From contig NZ_FNOK01000014.1 of the NCBI RefSeq assembly GCF_900106995.1, positions 1 through 64,000 of the forward strand: DNA of 64,000 bases, given 5' to 3'. The position numbers and the translations under genes are program-made. The notes below the pieces were generated by a model. The model was not told the origin of the DNA. It saw only the letters and a list, made by a program, of their open reading frames with translations, and made no database searches. Below, piece after piece: positions 33,830 to 42,239 of this stretch (position 1 is its first letter; every line of letters starts with the position of its first letter). This DNA is from Saccharopolyspora shandongensis. GTDB taxonomy: Bacteria > Actinomycetota > Actinomycetes > Mycobacteriales > Pseudonocardiaceae.

Positions 33830-34594
33830 GCCGGAGGCTGGTTTATGGCGTGCTTTGTTGGGGCTCGACAGGCGCACGGTGATCGAGGATGTGGAGTTCG
33901 ACGAGGGTGGTGCATGTGCGTCCGCGCAAGCGCGGACGCACATGCGTGCGGACGCTGCGGGCGATGGTCGCCGTGGTATGACCGGGGCGAGGGCCGCCGC
34001 CGGTGGCGAGCCTTGGACTGGGGCACGATCCAGGTCCGGTTGGAGGCCGAAGCGTCGCGGGTGACCTGCCGGGAGCACGGCCCGACCGTGGTGGCGCTGC
34101 CGTGGGCACGCCACGGTGCGGGACACCTATGCCTTCGGCGAGGCGGTGGCGTGGCTGGCGGTGCGGTGCTCGAAATCGGCGGTGTGTGAGCTGATGCGCA
34201 TCGCCTGGCGGACGGTCGGGGCGATCGTGGCGAGGGTGTGGGCTGACACCGAGGCCGGCATCGATCGCTTCGCCGGGCTGCGGCGGATCGGGATCGACGA
34301 GATCCCTACACGCGGCACCACTGCTATCTGACGGTCGTGGTCGATCACGACACCGGACGTCTGGTGTGGGCCGCCTCCGGGCATGACACCGCCACCGCCG
34401 CACTCGACGCCGCACTCGAACACGGCCTGTCCCAAGGGCCTACCGAGTCCACCAACACCAAAATTCGTCTGCTCACCCGCATCGCGTTCGGATTCCACTC
34501 CGCCCACGCCCTCATCGGCCTGGCCATGCTCGCCCTCGGCGGACACCCGCCCACCCTGCCCGGACGAGCACGACACCCACGGACACGTCAGTAG
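33830..34594 (+). pseudogene. ISL3-family transposase remnant, frameshifted and internally deleted
   Basis: Pieces of an ISL3 transposase follow in order but in different frames: CGRCGRWSPWYDRGEGRRRW with ALDWGTIQVRLEAEASRVTC (zinc finger and HTH), then AWLAVRCSKSAVCELMRIAW with RTVGAIVARVWADTEAGIDR, then GLRRIGIDEI and LTVVVDHDTGRLVWAASG (catalytic Asp strand). It then jumps straight to STNTKIRLLTRIAFGFHSAH and ALIGLAMLALGG, which is the C-terminus. About 200 or more codons of the DDE domain are missing. Not functional. Confidence 0.85.
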
Positions 34595-34597
34595 AGC

Positions 34598-34653
34598 CCC
34601 AATTTTAGGCAAAATCGGAATCCTCGGAGATCGCGACTTTGCCTAAAATTGGG
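34598..34653. repeat. AT-rich inverted repeat, 16-bp perfect arms
   Basis: CCCAATTTTAGGCAAA (34598-34613) is exactly complementary to TTTGCCTAAAATTGGG (34638-34653), with a 24-base loop. The low GC contrasts sharply with the surroundings. It sits directly after the ISL3 remnant and could be a terminal-repeat pair left by a small element, or a terminator. Confidence 0.75.
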
Positions 34654-34973
34654 AAACTCCCAGCCCTCGGACGGCCGAGGTACCCACGGAGACGGCAGAA
34701 GTGCCAGAATTTGTCACGATCCAGGTCGGGGTACCGGCACGTCGTCGGCGAATTTGAATCCGGCGATTACCCGTGGGCCAGGCCGGAGCGGCCTGGAGCG
34801 CTGCGTGCGCGGGGTGGCGACTCATTTCGTTTCAGAGACGGTCGGAAACCGTTGGCAGGAAACGCGAAGGATGTCGCACCGCCGGCCGCCGCGATGCGGC
34901 GACCGGTCAGGGAGCGACGACCGGACCTCCGGCAATGGCGCGCAACGACCAGGCGATCATCGCCTTGGACGTC
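34654..34973. other. Non-coding stretch
   Basis: No supported gene. It holds AGTGCCAGAATTTG (34700-34713), a motif that recurs with one or two changes at 32011-32024 (plus) and 39488-39501 (minus) in this window. Otherwise nothing recognisable. Confidence 0.4.
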
Positions 34974-35471
34974 TCATGTGGCGCGCGGCAGCGCGAGCCA
35001 GTCCTGCCAGGTGATGTCGCGGCCCAGGTAGCGGGGCCGCTGGAACGGCCAGTCGACGGCGATCCACTGCGGAACCAGCGCGTCGAACGCGCGCTCCACG
35101 TCGCCGCCGACGAGGTCGTCCACCACCCACCAGGCGACCTCGCCGTCGGCGCCGGCGCGCTCGGGCGGGTCGATGTAGACGCAGCCGAGGAGCGCCGTCT
35201 CCGCCTCGTCCAGCAGCGCGTAGTTGAACGACTGGTGCGCGGCTATCTCCTTCTCGTGCCGCAGCAAGTCGGCCCGGTTCGCCTCGTAGGTCATGGTCTC
35301 GCTGGGCCAAGACCAGGCCGGACCGAAGATCTCCCACAAGCGCTCCTGGGAGCCCATCACGGCGGGGTAGTCGAGCGCGCAGTCCGCCTCCCGGATCGGT
35401 CGCAGGTGGAGCGCGGTGCCGGGCACGGGCACGTGGACGGGGTGGACGAAGGCGTCGGGCAGCCAACTCAT
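34974..35471 (-). CDS. GNAT-like acetyltransferase family protein
   Basis: The 165-residue soluble protein has LHLRPIREADCALDYPAVMG near the N-terminus, ALLDEAETALLGCVYIDPPE in the middle, and AWWVVDDLVGGDVERAFDALVPQWI where a GNAT AcCoA-binding helix would be expected. The usual Q/RxxGxG/A loop is not clear, so activity is uncertain. I chose ATG 35471 (MSWLPDAFVHPVHVPVPG); the frame extends to 35534 without support. It is a single gene. Confidence 0.65.
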   Translation of the reverse strand: MSWLPDAFVHPVHVPVPGTALHLRPIREADCALDYPAVMGSQERLWEIFGPAWSWPSETMTYEANRADLLRHEKEIAAHQSFNYALLDEAETALLGCVYIDPPERAGADGEVAWWVVDDLVGGDVERAFDALVPQWIAVDWPFQRPRYLGRDITWQDWLALPRAT

Positions 35472-35615
35472 AAGGGCCGAGGCTACCCGCCGGTCGGCGT
35501 TGGATGACCCAGATGGCGCAACACCGCCGAGCACTGCATCGCCACGTGTCCCACGCGCCGCAGCCGCCGATCCCGTGACCCTGCGACGGCTGCGGCCGGG
35601 AGGCGGGTTGCGCGG

Positions 35616-36617
35616 TCACTGCGGTGCGGTATGCGCGGTGGAGCCGCGGATGATGAGTTCGCTGGGGAACTCCTTCTTCCTGGGGGGCAACGAGCGGTCG
35701 TCGACCCGCTCTAGCAGGAGACGCACGGCGGTTCGTGCCATTTCCGCGATGGGTTGCCGGACTGTGGTGATGTCGTAGGAGTCCCACGAGGTCATCGCGA
35801 TGTCGTCGTATCCGATCACCCACACGTCCTCGGGGATGCGTCGGTCCAGGGACACGGCGCCGTCGACCGCGCCGAGCGCGGTCAGGTCGTTGGCGCAGAA
35901 GACCGCGGTGGGCGGGTTCTCCCGGGCGAGCAGTTCGCGCATCGCCGACCTGGCGACGTCGTGGGCGAATCCGCCCTGGGCGGTGAGTTCTTCGGCCAGC
36001 GGCCGACCGAGTTCGGCCAGGCGGTCGCGGAATCCGCGCTCCCGGTGCCGGGCCGTGCTCGGCAGCTCGGGGCCGCGCAGGAAGCCGATCCGGGTGTGCC
36101 CGGTGGCGACCAGGTAGTCGGCGACCGCCCGGCCGCCGGCGATGTTGTCGGTGGTGACCTGGTCGCAGTCCAGCGAATCCAGCCCGCGGTGCAGCAGCGC
36201 GATCGGCTCTCCCCGCCGGAGCGCGTCGGCGAGCTGCTCGGACCCTTCGGTGACGGTGGTGAAGATCAGGCCGTCGACCGTGCCTTCGTCCAGCGCTCGC
36301 AGGGCGCTCTCCCCGCCGGGGGCGGGCGCGTTCCACAGCACCATCCGCTGGCCGGCCGCGTCCAGCGCTTGGCCGACCGCTTCCAGCAGCTGCGGGTAGA
36401 AGGGGTTGGTGATGTCGGCGACCACGACGCCGACAGTCGAGGTGCGCCGGGTGCGCATGGTCCGCGCCGCGGCGTGGGGCCGGTAGCCGGCTTCCTTCAT
36501 CGCGGTCAGGACGCGTTCCCGGGTTTCCGGCGCGACCTTGTCGCTGCCCTGCAGGACCCGGGACACCGTCATCTGCGAAACGCCGGCCAACTGCGCTACG
36601 TCCCGGCTGGTGACCAC
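35616..36617 (-). CDS. LacI-family transcriptional repressor
   Basis: The 333-residue protein has the classical HTH and hinge: VTSRDVAQLAGVSQMTVSRVLQGSDKVAPETRERV and GYRPHAAARTMRTRRT. The periplasmic-binding-type sensor domain has TVGVVVADITNPFYPQLLEAV, AVFCANDLTALGAVDGA and VWVIGYDDIAMTSW. It is divergent from the HpsN-like dehydrogenase gene, with two matching operators between, so it very likely represses both that operon and itself. The inducer is probably the substrate of the dehydrogenase/transporter pair. Confidence 0.93.
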   Translation of the reverse strand: MVTSRDVAQLAGVSQMTVSRVLQGSDKVAPETRERVLTAMKEAGYRPHAAARTMRTRRTSTVGVVVADITNPFYPQLLEAVGQALDAAGQRMVLWNAPAPGGESALRALDEGTVDGLIFTTVTEGSEQLADALRRGEPIALLHRGLDSLDCDQVTTDNIAGGRAVADYLVATGHTRIGFLRGPELPSTARHRERGFRDRLAELGRPLAEELTAQGGFAHDVARSAMRELLARENPPTAVFCANDLTALGAVDGAVSLDRRIPEDVWVIGYDDIAMTSWDSYDITTVRQPIAEMARTAVRLLLERVDDRSLPPRKKEFPSELIIRGSTAHTAPQ

Positions 36618-36659
36618 CGAGCACCTCCAAGGGCTGGATCGAGGGAGTTCGAACTGCAG

Positions 36660-36671
36660 GTTTACGTAAAC
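36660..36671. promoter_or_regulatory. LacI-type operator 1
   Basis: GTTTACGTAAAC is a perfect palindrome with the central CG typical of LacI-family sites, 42 bp upstream of the repressor start on the divergent promoter. Confidence 0.8.
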
Positions 36672-36694
36672 ATGCTACCGGTCTAGAGTGCGAT

Positions 36695-36706
36695 GTGTAC
36701 GTAAAC
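36695..36706. promoter_or_regulatory. LacI-type operator 2
   Basis: GTGTACGTAAAC matches operator 1 in 11 of 12 bases, 35 bp away centre to centre. It lies just before the dehydrogenase ribosome binding site (AAGGGA) and start at 36728, where bound repressor would block transcription. Confidence 0.8.
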
Positions 36707-36727
36707 ATGCGAAGGGATCACGGCACC

Positions 36728-38047
36728 ATGGCTTTCGCGCTCAAGGCCCCGGCCACCAGCTCGGCGGCGACCACGACCTCGTTGCCCGACGTGCAGGAGA
36801 AGGTCGCGACGATCGTCGCCGACATCCGCGCCCGCGGTGACCAGGCGGTTCGCGAGTACTCGGTGAAGTTCGACAACTGGCAGCCCGAGTCGTTCCGGCT
36901 GTCGGCGGAGCAGATCGAGGAGATCGTTTCGCGGGTTCCGCAGCAGGTCATCGAGGACATCGAGTTCGTCCAGCGGCAGGTTCGGGCCTTCGCCGAGCGG
37001 CAGCTGGCGTCGATGCAGGAGTTCGAGGTGGAGACGCTGCCCGGCGTCCACCTGGGGCAGAAGCACATCCCGGTCGCCGCGGCCGGTGCGTACGTGCCCG
37101 GCGGCCGCTACCCGCTGCTGGCCTCGGCGCACATGACGATCCTGACGGCCAAGACCGCCGGGGTGCCGCGCGTGGTGGCCTGCACGCCGCCGATCCGCGG
37201 CGAAGTGCCGGACGCGACCGTGGCTGCCATGCACCTGGCCGGAGCCGACGAGATCTACCTGCTCGGCGGCGTGCAGGCGGTGGTGAGCATGGCGCTGGGC
37301 ACCGAGACCATCGCGCCGGTGGACATGCTGGCCGGTCCCGGCAACGCCTTCGTCGCGGAGGCCAAGCGGCAGCTGTTCGGGGAGATCGGCATCGACCTGT
37401 TCGCCGGCCCCACCGAGGTCCTGATCGTGGCCGACGAGACCGCCGATCCCTTCGTGGTGGCGGTCGACCTGCTGAGCCAGGCCGAGCACGGCCCGGACTC
37501 GCCCGCGGTGCTGATCACCACCTCGGAGGCGCTGGGCCGGTCGGTCATGGAGCACATCGACGGCCTGCTGCCGGAGATGCCCACCCGCGACAACGCCGCG
37601 CCCGCCTGGCGCGATCACGGCGAGGTGCACGTCGTCGAAAACCTCGACGAGGCTTATGAACTCGCCGACACCTACGCCAGCGAGCACGTCCAGATCCTGA
37701 CGGCGCAGCCCCGCGAGGCGCTGGCGAAGATGCGCAACTACGGCGCGCTGTTCCTGGGCGAGGGGACCTGCGTGTCCTACGGGGACAAGGTCATCGGCAC
37801 CAACCACGTGCTGCCCACCCGCGGCGCCGCCCGCTACACCGGTGGGCTCTGGGTCGGCAAGTACCTCAAGACCGTGACCTACCAGGAAGTCACCGACCAG
37901 GCCTCCAGCGCGAAGCTCGGCGAGGTGTGCGGGCGCGCGGCCCGCGTCGAGCTGTTCGAGGGCCACGCCCGATCCGGCGATGTCCGGGCCGCCAAGTACG
38001 GCGGCGCGCAGCTGCCCTGGGCGCCCGACGCCTTCGCCCGGTCCTGA
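36728..38047 (+). CDS. Histidinol dehydrogenase-family enzyme, HpsN-like (sulfopropanediol dehydrogenase type)
   Basis: The 439-residue protein is homologous to HisD: AGAYVPGGRYPLLASAHMTI (about 118-137), VDMLAGPGNAFVAEAKRQLFG, DLFAGPTEVLIVAD, QAEHGPDSPAVLIT and SEHVQILT. The ASAHMTI / TAKTAGVPRVVACTPPI / AMHLAGADEIYLLGGVQAV stretches are those of the catabolic HpsN branch, which oxidises 2,3-dihydroxypropane-1-sulfonate to sulfolactate, rather than of biosynthetic HisD. There are no his genes nearby; the LacI repressor and an MHS-type importer flank it, which also points to catabolism. The substrate assignment is inference. The start is ATG 36728. Confidence 0.8.
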   Translation: MAFALKAPATSSAATTTSLPDVQEKVATIVADIRARGDQAVREYSVKFDNWQPESFRLSAEQIEEIVSRVPQQVIEDIEFVQRQVRAFAERQLASMQEFEVETLPGVHLGQKHIPVAAAGAYVPGGRYPLLASAHMTILTAKTAGVPRVVACTPPIRGEVPDATVAAMHLAGADEIYLLGGVQAVVSMALGTETIAPVDMLAGPGNAFVAEAKRQLFGEIGIDLFAGPTEVLIVADETADPFVVAVDLLSQAEHGPDSPAVLITTSEALGRSVMEHIDGLLPEMPTRDNAAPAWRDHGEVHVVENLDEAYELADTYASEHVQILTAQPREALAKMRNYGALFLGEGTCVSYGDKVIGTNHVLPTRGAARYTGGLWVGKYLKTVTYQEVTDQASSAKLGEVCGRAARVELFEGHARSGDVRAAKYGGAQLPWAPDAFARS

Positions 38048-38074
38048 CCAGTCGCACCGAAAGGCGCACCGCGT

Positions 38075-39409
38075 ATGTCCTCCAACGCAACGGCGCGTGC
38101 CGGGGTCCCGTCGGCGTCGAGAACGCTGACGTCCAGCACCATCGGCAGCGTCATCGAGTGGTACGACTTCACCATCTACGGCACCGCTGCGGCGCTGATC
38201 TTCAACAAGCTGTTCTTCAGCAACATCAGCCCGGCCGCGGGCACGCTGGCCGCGTTCGGGACCTTCGCCGCGGGCTTCATCGCCCGCCCGGTGGGCGGAT
38301 TCGTGGCCGGCCACTACGGTGACCGGCTCGGCCGCAAGGCGACCCTGGTGATGACCCTGACGTTGATGGGCGGGGCCACCACGCTCATCGGTCTGCTGCC
38401 CACCTACCAGCAGATCGGCATCGCGGCCCCCGCGCTGCTGGTGCTGCTGCGGCTGGTCCAGGGCTTCGCGGTCGGCGGCGAGTGGGGCGGGGCGGTGCTG
38501 ATGGCCGTCGAACACGCACCGGACGGCAAGCGCGGCCGCTACGGCGCTTGGCCGCAAACCGGGGTGTCGGCCGGACTGCTGCTGGGCACCGGGGTGTTCA
38601 GCCTCGTCTCGCTGCTGCCGGAACCGCAGCTGATCAGCTGGGGGTGGCGGATCCCGTTCCTGGTGAGCATCGTGCTGGCCCTGGTCGGCCTGTACATCCG
38701 GTTCCGGATCACCGAGTCGGAATCCTTCGTGGCGGCCACCGAATCCGGCGGAGCGTCGCGCCGGCCGCTGGTCGAGGTGCTGCGCACGCACCCGAAGCAG
38801 ATCCTGATCGCGATCGGGGTCCGCTTCGCCGAGGGCGGGAACTACTACGTGTTCACCGTCTTCATCCTCACCTACATCACCCAGCAGCTCGACCTGCCGC
38901 GCCAGGCCGGGCTGACCGGGGTGATGCTCGCGGCCGCGTTGAACATCGCCGCGCTGCCGCTGTGGGGTGCGCTGTCGGATCGCGTCGGCCGCCGACCGGT
39001 GTTCATCGGCGGCGCGCTGTTCATGGCCGCCTACGCGTGGCCGTTCTTCTGGCTGATCGACACCAGGTCGCCGGCGCTCATCGCGCTGGCCCTGGCCATC
39101 GCGCTCGCGGTGCCGCACGGGGCGGTTTTCGCGCCCATCGCGGCGTTCTACACCGAACTGTTCGAGCCGCGCGTGCGGTACAGCGGGGTGTCGATCGGCT
39201 ACCAGATGGGCAGCGTGCTGCTGGGCGGCTTCACCCCGCTGCTGGCGACGTCGCTGATCCTGTGGTCCGACGGAGCCTCGTGGAGCGTGGCGGCGCTGGT
39301 CGCCGCCGGGGCGCTCATCGCGGCGGCCTCGATGTTCGTCGCCCCGGAAACCTTCCGCCGCAGCCTCGCCGCACCGCGGAACGCACCGGAGCGGCGGGTC
39401 GGTGCGTGA
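38075..39409 (+). CDS. MFS transporter, metabolite:H+ symporter (MHS) family
   Basis: The 444-residue protein has about 12 membrane helices. The MHS signatures are IGSVIEWYDFTIYGTAAALI at the start of helix 1, GFIARPVGGFVAGHYGDRLGRKATL (loop 2-3) and LVQGFAVGGEWGGAVLMAVE in helix 4. MHS members import carboxylates, betaines and similar solutes with protons. It starts 27 bases after the HpsN-like gene and is probably co-transcribed, so it is likely the importer for that enzyme's substrate. Confidence 0.88.
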   Translation: MSSNATARAGVPSASRTLTSSTIGSVIEWYDFTIYGTAAALIFNKLFFSNISPAAGTLAAFGTFAAGFIARPVGGFVAGHYGDRLGRKATLVMTLTLMGGATTLIGLLPTYQQIGIAAPALLVLLRLVQGFAVGGEWGGAVLMAVEHAPDGKRGRYGAWPQTGVSAGLLLGTGVFSLVSLLPEPQLISWGWRIPFLVSIVLALVGLYIRFRITESESFVAATESGGASRRPLVEVLRTHPKQILIAIGVRFAEGGNYYVFTVFILTYITQQLDLPRQAGLTGVMLAAALNIAALPLWGALSDRVGRRPVFIGGALFMAAYAWPFFWLIDTRSPALIALALAIALAVPHGAVFAPIAAFYTELFEPRVRYSGVSIGYQMGSVLLGGFTPLLATSLILWSDGASWSVAALVAAGALIAAASMFVAPETFRRSLAAPRNAPERRVGA

Positions 39410-39825
39410 ACGCTTGGAGCCGCTGCAGTGAGGCCGAGGCTTCGCGGCTGACGAGTTAGCGGGCTCAGTCGGTCTGCACGCGTTGCCGCAGATTCTGGCA
39501 CTGCGGCAACGCGGCAGATCCTTCGAGCCTGCCGAGCAGGCCTGGCCACCGCGCTCGGATCCACACGCCGACTACGCGCTTGCCAACGTCCGAAATCGGT
39601 TGACGCAGAAGGGCTTTCCTGTTCTGATCATCTCGCCAGGAGTCCAACTGGGACTCCTTGGCTGGGCAGACCGTTTTGCTCTCTGGAGCTTCACGCGGAT
39701 CACGCCGCGGGCAAGCCAGGGCGCGGCTTCGGTGAGATGTCGGCCTGGCGGACCTGTTCGAAGTTCGGGCAGCCGGCTGATGTCGAGGACAGCCGGCGAT
39801 CGACGTCCCGTGTTGGACTGGACAG
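39410..39825. other. Intergenic region with two hairpins
   Basis: No supported gene. A perfect stem-loop, CGTTGCCGCAG paired with CTGCGGCAACG around a 9-base loop, lies at 39481-39511 and is the likely terminator of the HpsN/MHS operon. A smaller one, AGGAGTCC/GGACTCCT, lies at 39638-39658. A minus-strand frame (39465-39860) reads poorly and looks spurious. Confidence 0.5.
39481..39511 (+). terminator. Stem-loop after the MHS transporter gene
   Basis: Two 11-base perfectly complementary arms (CGTTGCCGCAG and CTGCGGCAACG) surround a 9-base loop, 72 bp after the transporter stop. There is no T-run, which is common for actinobacterial terminators. Confidence 0.6.
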
Positions 39826-41160
39826 TCAGCTTTGGTCGTGGAGGAATGCGGGGATTTCACCGCGGGTCGGGTAGTTCGGCAAGGGTGCCAGCTCGTCTTG
39901 AAGGAATGCGTTGACGACGGCGTAGGCTCGTTCGTCGTTGTCGTCGAGGCCGTTCCACATGTGGTGTCCGACGCCGGGCATGTACTGGGTTCGCTCGATG
40001 GCGGGATCGTTGGCCAGAATGTTGGTCGCCCATTGACGAATCTGCGAAGAGCACTCGGCGATCATCAGCATCGCGGGGATGTCGGAGCGCCCCAGTTGCG
40101 CAGCGATCGAGGATGAGTCCTTGATCGTCTGCTGGATCTGCAGGCTCGGGGCGGAGCTGAAGGAGAAGTTCTCGGCCGTGTCCTCGGTGGGGATGCGGTC
40201 AGCGTCCTGTGCGCAGTAGGCGGATGCGGTGTCGCTGCCGAGGTCGGCGGCTTTGAAGGCGTTGTCGCCTTCGGCCTGCCCGATCAGCCCGGTATCGGGC
40301 GAGAGGAGCCCAAGTCGCATGAGGCCGAACGCGACGGCATACCTGGGGACATTCGTGGAGCGTGGGCCGCTCGGGGCCGGAGCGATGCCGCGCGCGGTCG
40401 GCCGTCCTTGTTGCCCGGTGATCTGCGCTGTAGGGCCGTCCATCGGGCCAGGCTCGGCGATGATCGCTTTGTGCACGCGGGCGGCGACGTCCGGCTCGGC
40501 CAGGGCCCGGGTGAGCACGCCCCCTCCTGCGGAGAACCCGAGGACGTCGACCCGGCCCTTGTCCAGGCGGTCGATGAATGCTCCGAGGTCGCGGACCGAT
40601 CTGGAGATGTTGTACTGATCCATGGGAAGCAGCTCGCTTCGTCCACCGCCGGCCTGCTCGTAGGCGTAGACGTCGTAGCCCTGCCGCGCCAAGAGTTGCA
40701 GGAAACGGTGATCGAGCACCGAGATGCTGCGGATGGGTCCGCCGTGGAGGTACACGAGGGGCGTTGCGCGGCGGGGACTGCCCGGGGCGGGCGGGTAGTG
40801 GTAAACCGCGACCCGGCTTCCCGTGGCCAGACTCCACTGCTGCGTCGCCACGAACGGCAGGGCGGTTGGGAATCGCCGGTCGGTTGGCACGCTCGGGATG
40901 CAGACCGCCGCTGTCAGTGCTACCGCGATGACCACCGGTAGGAGCGGCACGAGTTTGCGCGGCCCCGCGCGGCGGCGGCCCCGCCATATCGCGACGGCGG
41001 CCCCGACTCCGACGGTCGTCAGCCAGGCCACGAGCCCCGAGCCCGCACCATCTGTCAGGACGAGCAGCGCCAGGAACAGGCCGACCAGTCCCACGACGGC
41101 GCCCAAGGCCAGTCCCAGGCGACCGGTAAAGCGGGCAAGACGGATGAGGAGTTTTGTCAT
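39826..41160 (-). CDS. Membrane-anchored alpha/beta hydrolase
   Basis: The 444-residue protein has three N-terminal hydrophobic segments (about 15-35, 42-60, 72-92), then an extracytoplasmic hydrolase domain like prolyl aminopeptidases/TAP lipoproteins: VYLHGGPIRSISVLDHRF (oxyanion HGGP), VDVLGFSAGGGVLTRAL (Ser nucleophile), and His in GVGHHMWNG. It is divergent from a TetR gene with a short palindromic promoter, so it is probably its target. A GTG at 41163 is an alternative start. The substrate is unknown. Confidence 0.8.
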   Translation of the reverse strand: MTKLLIRLARFTGRLGLALGAVVGLVGLFLALLVLTDGAGSGLVAWLTTVGVGAAVAIWRGRRRAGPRKLVPLLPVVIAVALTAAVCIPSVPTDRRFPTALPFVATQQWSLATGSRVAVYHYPPAPGSPRRATPLVYLHGGPIRSISVLDHRFLQLLARQGYDVYAYEQAGGGRSELLPMDQYNISRSVRDLGAFIDRLDKGRVDVLGFSAGGGVLTRALAEPDVAARVHKAIIAEPGPMDGPTAQITGQQGRPTARGIAPAPSGPRSTNVPRYAVAFGLMRLGLLSPDTGLIGQAEGDNAFKAADLGSDTASAYCAQDADRIPTEDTAENFSFSSAPSLQIQQTIKDSSSIAAQLGRSDIPAMLMIAECSSQIRQWATNILANDPAIERTQYMPGVGHHMWNGLDDNDERAYAVVNAFLQDELAPLPNYPTRGEIPAFLHDQS

Positions 41161-41183
41161 CACGGGTCCCTGCGAGAGTTTCC

Positions 41184-41194
41184 AAACTAAGTTT
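41184..41194. promoter_or_regulatory. Operator-like palindrome between hydrolase and TetR genes
   Basis: AAACTAAGTTT is a perfect palindrome in the 70-bp divergent promoter. It is embedded in a wider GTTTC...GAAAC-like context with repeated AGTTTC, fitting a TetR dimer site that would control both genes. Confidence 0.6.
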
Positions 41195-41230
41195 CAAAAC
41201 GACGTTAGCACGCGAGCTAGACTGGTCACC

Positions 41231-41854
41231 GTGGGTAGGCCGAGAACGAACGACGACACCGTGAGGGAGCGTCTTGTCGAGTCAGCCACCAAGCTGTTCG
41301 CAACCCGTCCACGCGAGTCGATCACTGTCCGCGCCCTGGCTGCCGCCGCCGGAACCGCGACGGCGGCGGTGTACACGCTGTTCGGCAGCAAAGACGCACT
41401 GATCGACGAGGTGCGCAACAGAGCGGTCGCAGGGCTGTTCCACGACCTGGCGGCAGTGCCGACCTCCGACGACCCCCTCGCCGACCTCTACGCTCTTGCC
41501 GCCACATACCGGCGCTGGGGCCGCGAGCACACCCACCTCTACATGGTGTTGTTCGGTGGCGTGCAGACCTTCGACCCGTCAGGCGCGGTCGGAACCGGCG
41601 ACCCCGTCCGGCCGCTCCTGCACGCCATAGATCGCGCCTTGGCGGCGTCCATGCTCACTGGCGACGCAACAGCTATCGCGCTCTCGTTCTGGGTGACCCT
41701 GCACGGACTTGTGACCCTCGAACTGGCAGGAGCGCTCGACACCGCCAAAGCCGAGAGCGCATTCCGATCGGCAATCCCCGCGACACTGCGCGGCTGGACG
41801 ACCCCGACGGCGGACCGCGCCCTCCATCGCGCCGAAATCACCCAGGCACGGTGA
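41231..41854 (+). CDS. TetR-family transcriptional regulator
   Basis: The 207-residue protein starts at GTG 41231. HTH: RERLVESATKLFATRP, ITVRALAAAAGTATAAVYTLFGSKDALIDEV. The C-terminal domain has YRRWGREHTHLYMVLFGG and ALSFWVTLHGLVTLELAG, of the TetR_C (WHG) type. It is divergent from the membrane hydrolase gene and probably represses it and itself. Confidence 0.88.
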   Translation: MGRPRTNDDTVRERLVESATKLFATRPRESITVRALAAAAGTATAAVYTLFGSKDALIDEVRNRAVAGLFHDLAAVPTSDDPLADLYALAATYRRWGREHTHLYMVLFGGVQTFDPSGAVGTGDPVRPLLHAIDRALAASMLTGDATAIALSFWVTLHGLVTLELAGALDTAKAESAFRSAIPATLRGWTTPTADRALHRAEITQAR

Positions 41855-41894
41855 CGCACTGACGACTCGGCGAACCGCGCCGAGCAGAACCGAC

Positions 41895-42149
41895 TCATGT
41901 GCCACCTGTTGCGCCTTGGCGCGGTGCAACGCTCGCCGCCGGTGCATGGTTGACCCGGTCGGTTTCGGCTGGCGGCTGATTCTGCCGTCTCGCGCTCATC
42001 GACTGGTAGCTGATCGTCCCGCCCGCGATCGTGTAAGTGGTGGGTAAACGGTGGACATCGTCCTCGAGTGTCAACGGCAGCAAACCAACTACTACGAAGA
42101 CGACGGCCGGTGACACGTTCAGCCGTCTGCGCAGCGTCGGTGCTCCCAT
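41895..42149 (-). CDS. Possible small membrane protein (84 aa)
   Basis: The frame has one hydrophobic segment (SPAVVFVVVGLLPLTLEDDV) followed by a polar tail. No strong ribosome binding site is seen. It points away from the BlaI-type operator at 42223-42239, which would place it under that control. No family is recognised, and it may be spurious. Confidence 0.3.
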   Translation of the reverse strand: MGAPTLRRRLNVSPAVVFVVVGLLPLTLEDDVHRLPTTYTIAGGTISYQSMSARRQNQPPAETDRVNHAPAASVAPRQGATGGT

Positions 42150-42222
42150 GAGTTCACGGGCAGCAGCCTCTTCCGGGGCGTCGGCGCAGATGGTTCGTCC
42201 ACTGTGGAGCTATGATCGGTAG

Positions 42223-42239
42223 TACTAAATCCTCTAGTA
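42223..42239. promoter_or_regulatory. BlaI-type operator a (TACTA-N7-TAGTA)
   Basis: Inverted repeat TACTA, 7-base spacer, TAGTA, identical in form to five other sites in the window. It lies about 270 bp before the M23 peptidase start, leaving a long leader. The flanks add TAG before and GA after. Confidence 0.75.

Noticed and set aside
36728..38047. Assignment as biosynthetic histidinol dehydrogenase (hisD)
   Set aside because: Signatures fit the catabolic HpsN branch better, and there is no his operon; a LacI repressor and an importer flank the gene.
36683..39118. An 811-codon minus-strand frame opposite the HpsN-like and MHS genes
   Set aside because: Both plus-strand genes are well supported by motifs, and the antisense frame has no recognisable domain.
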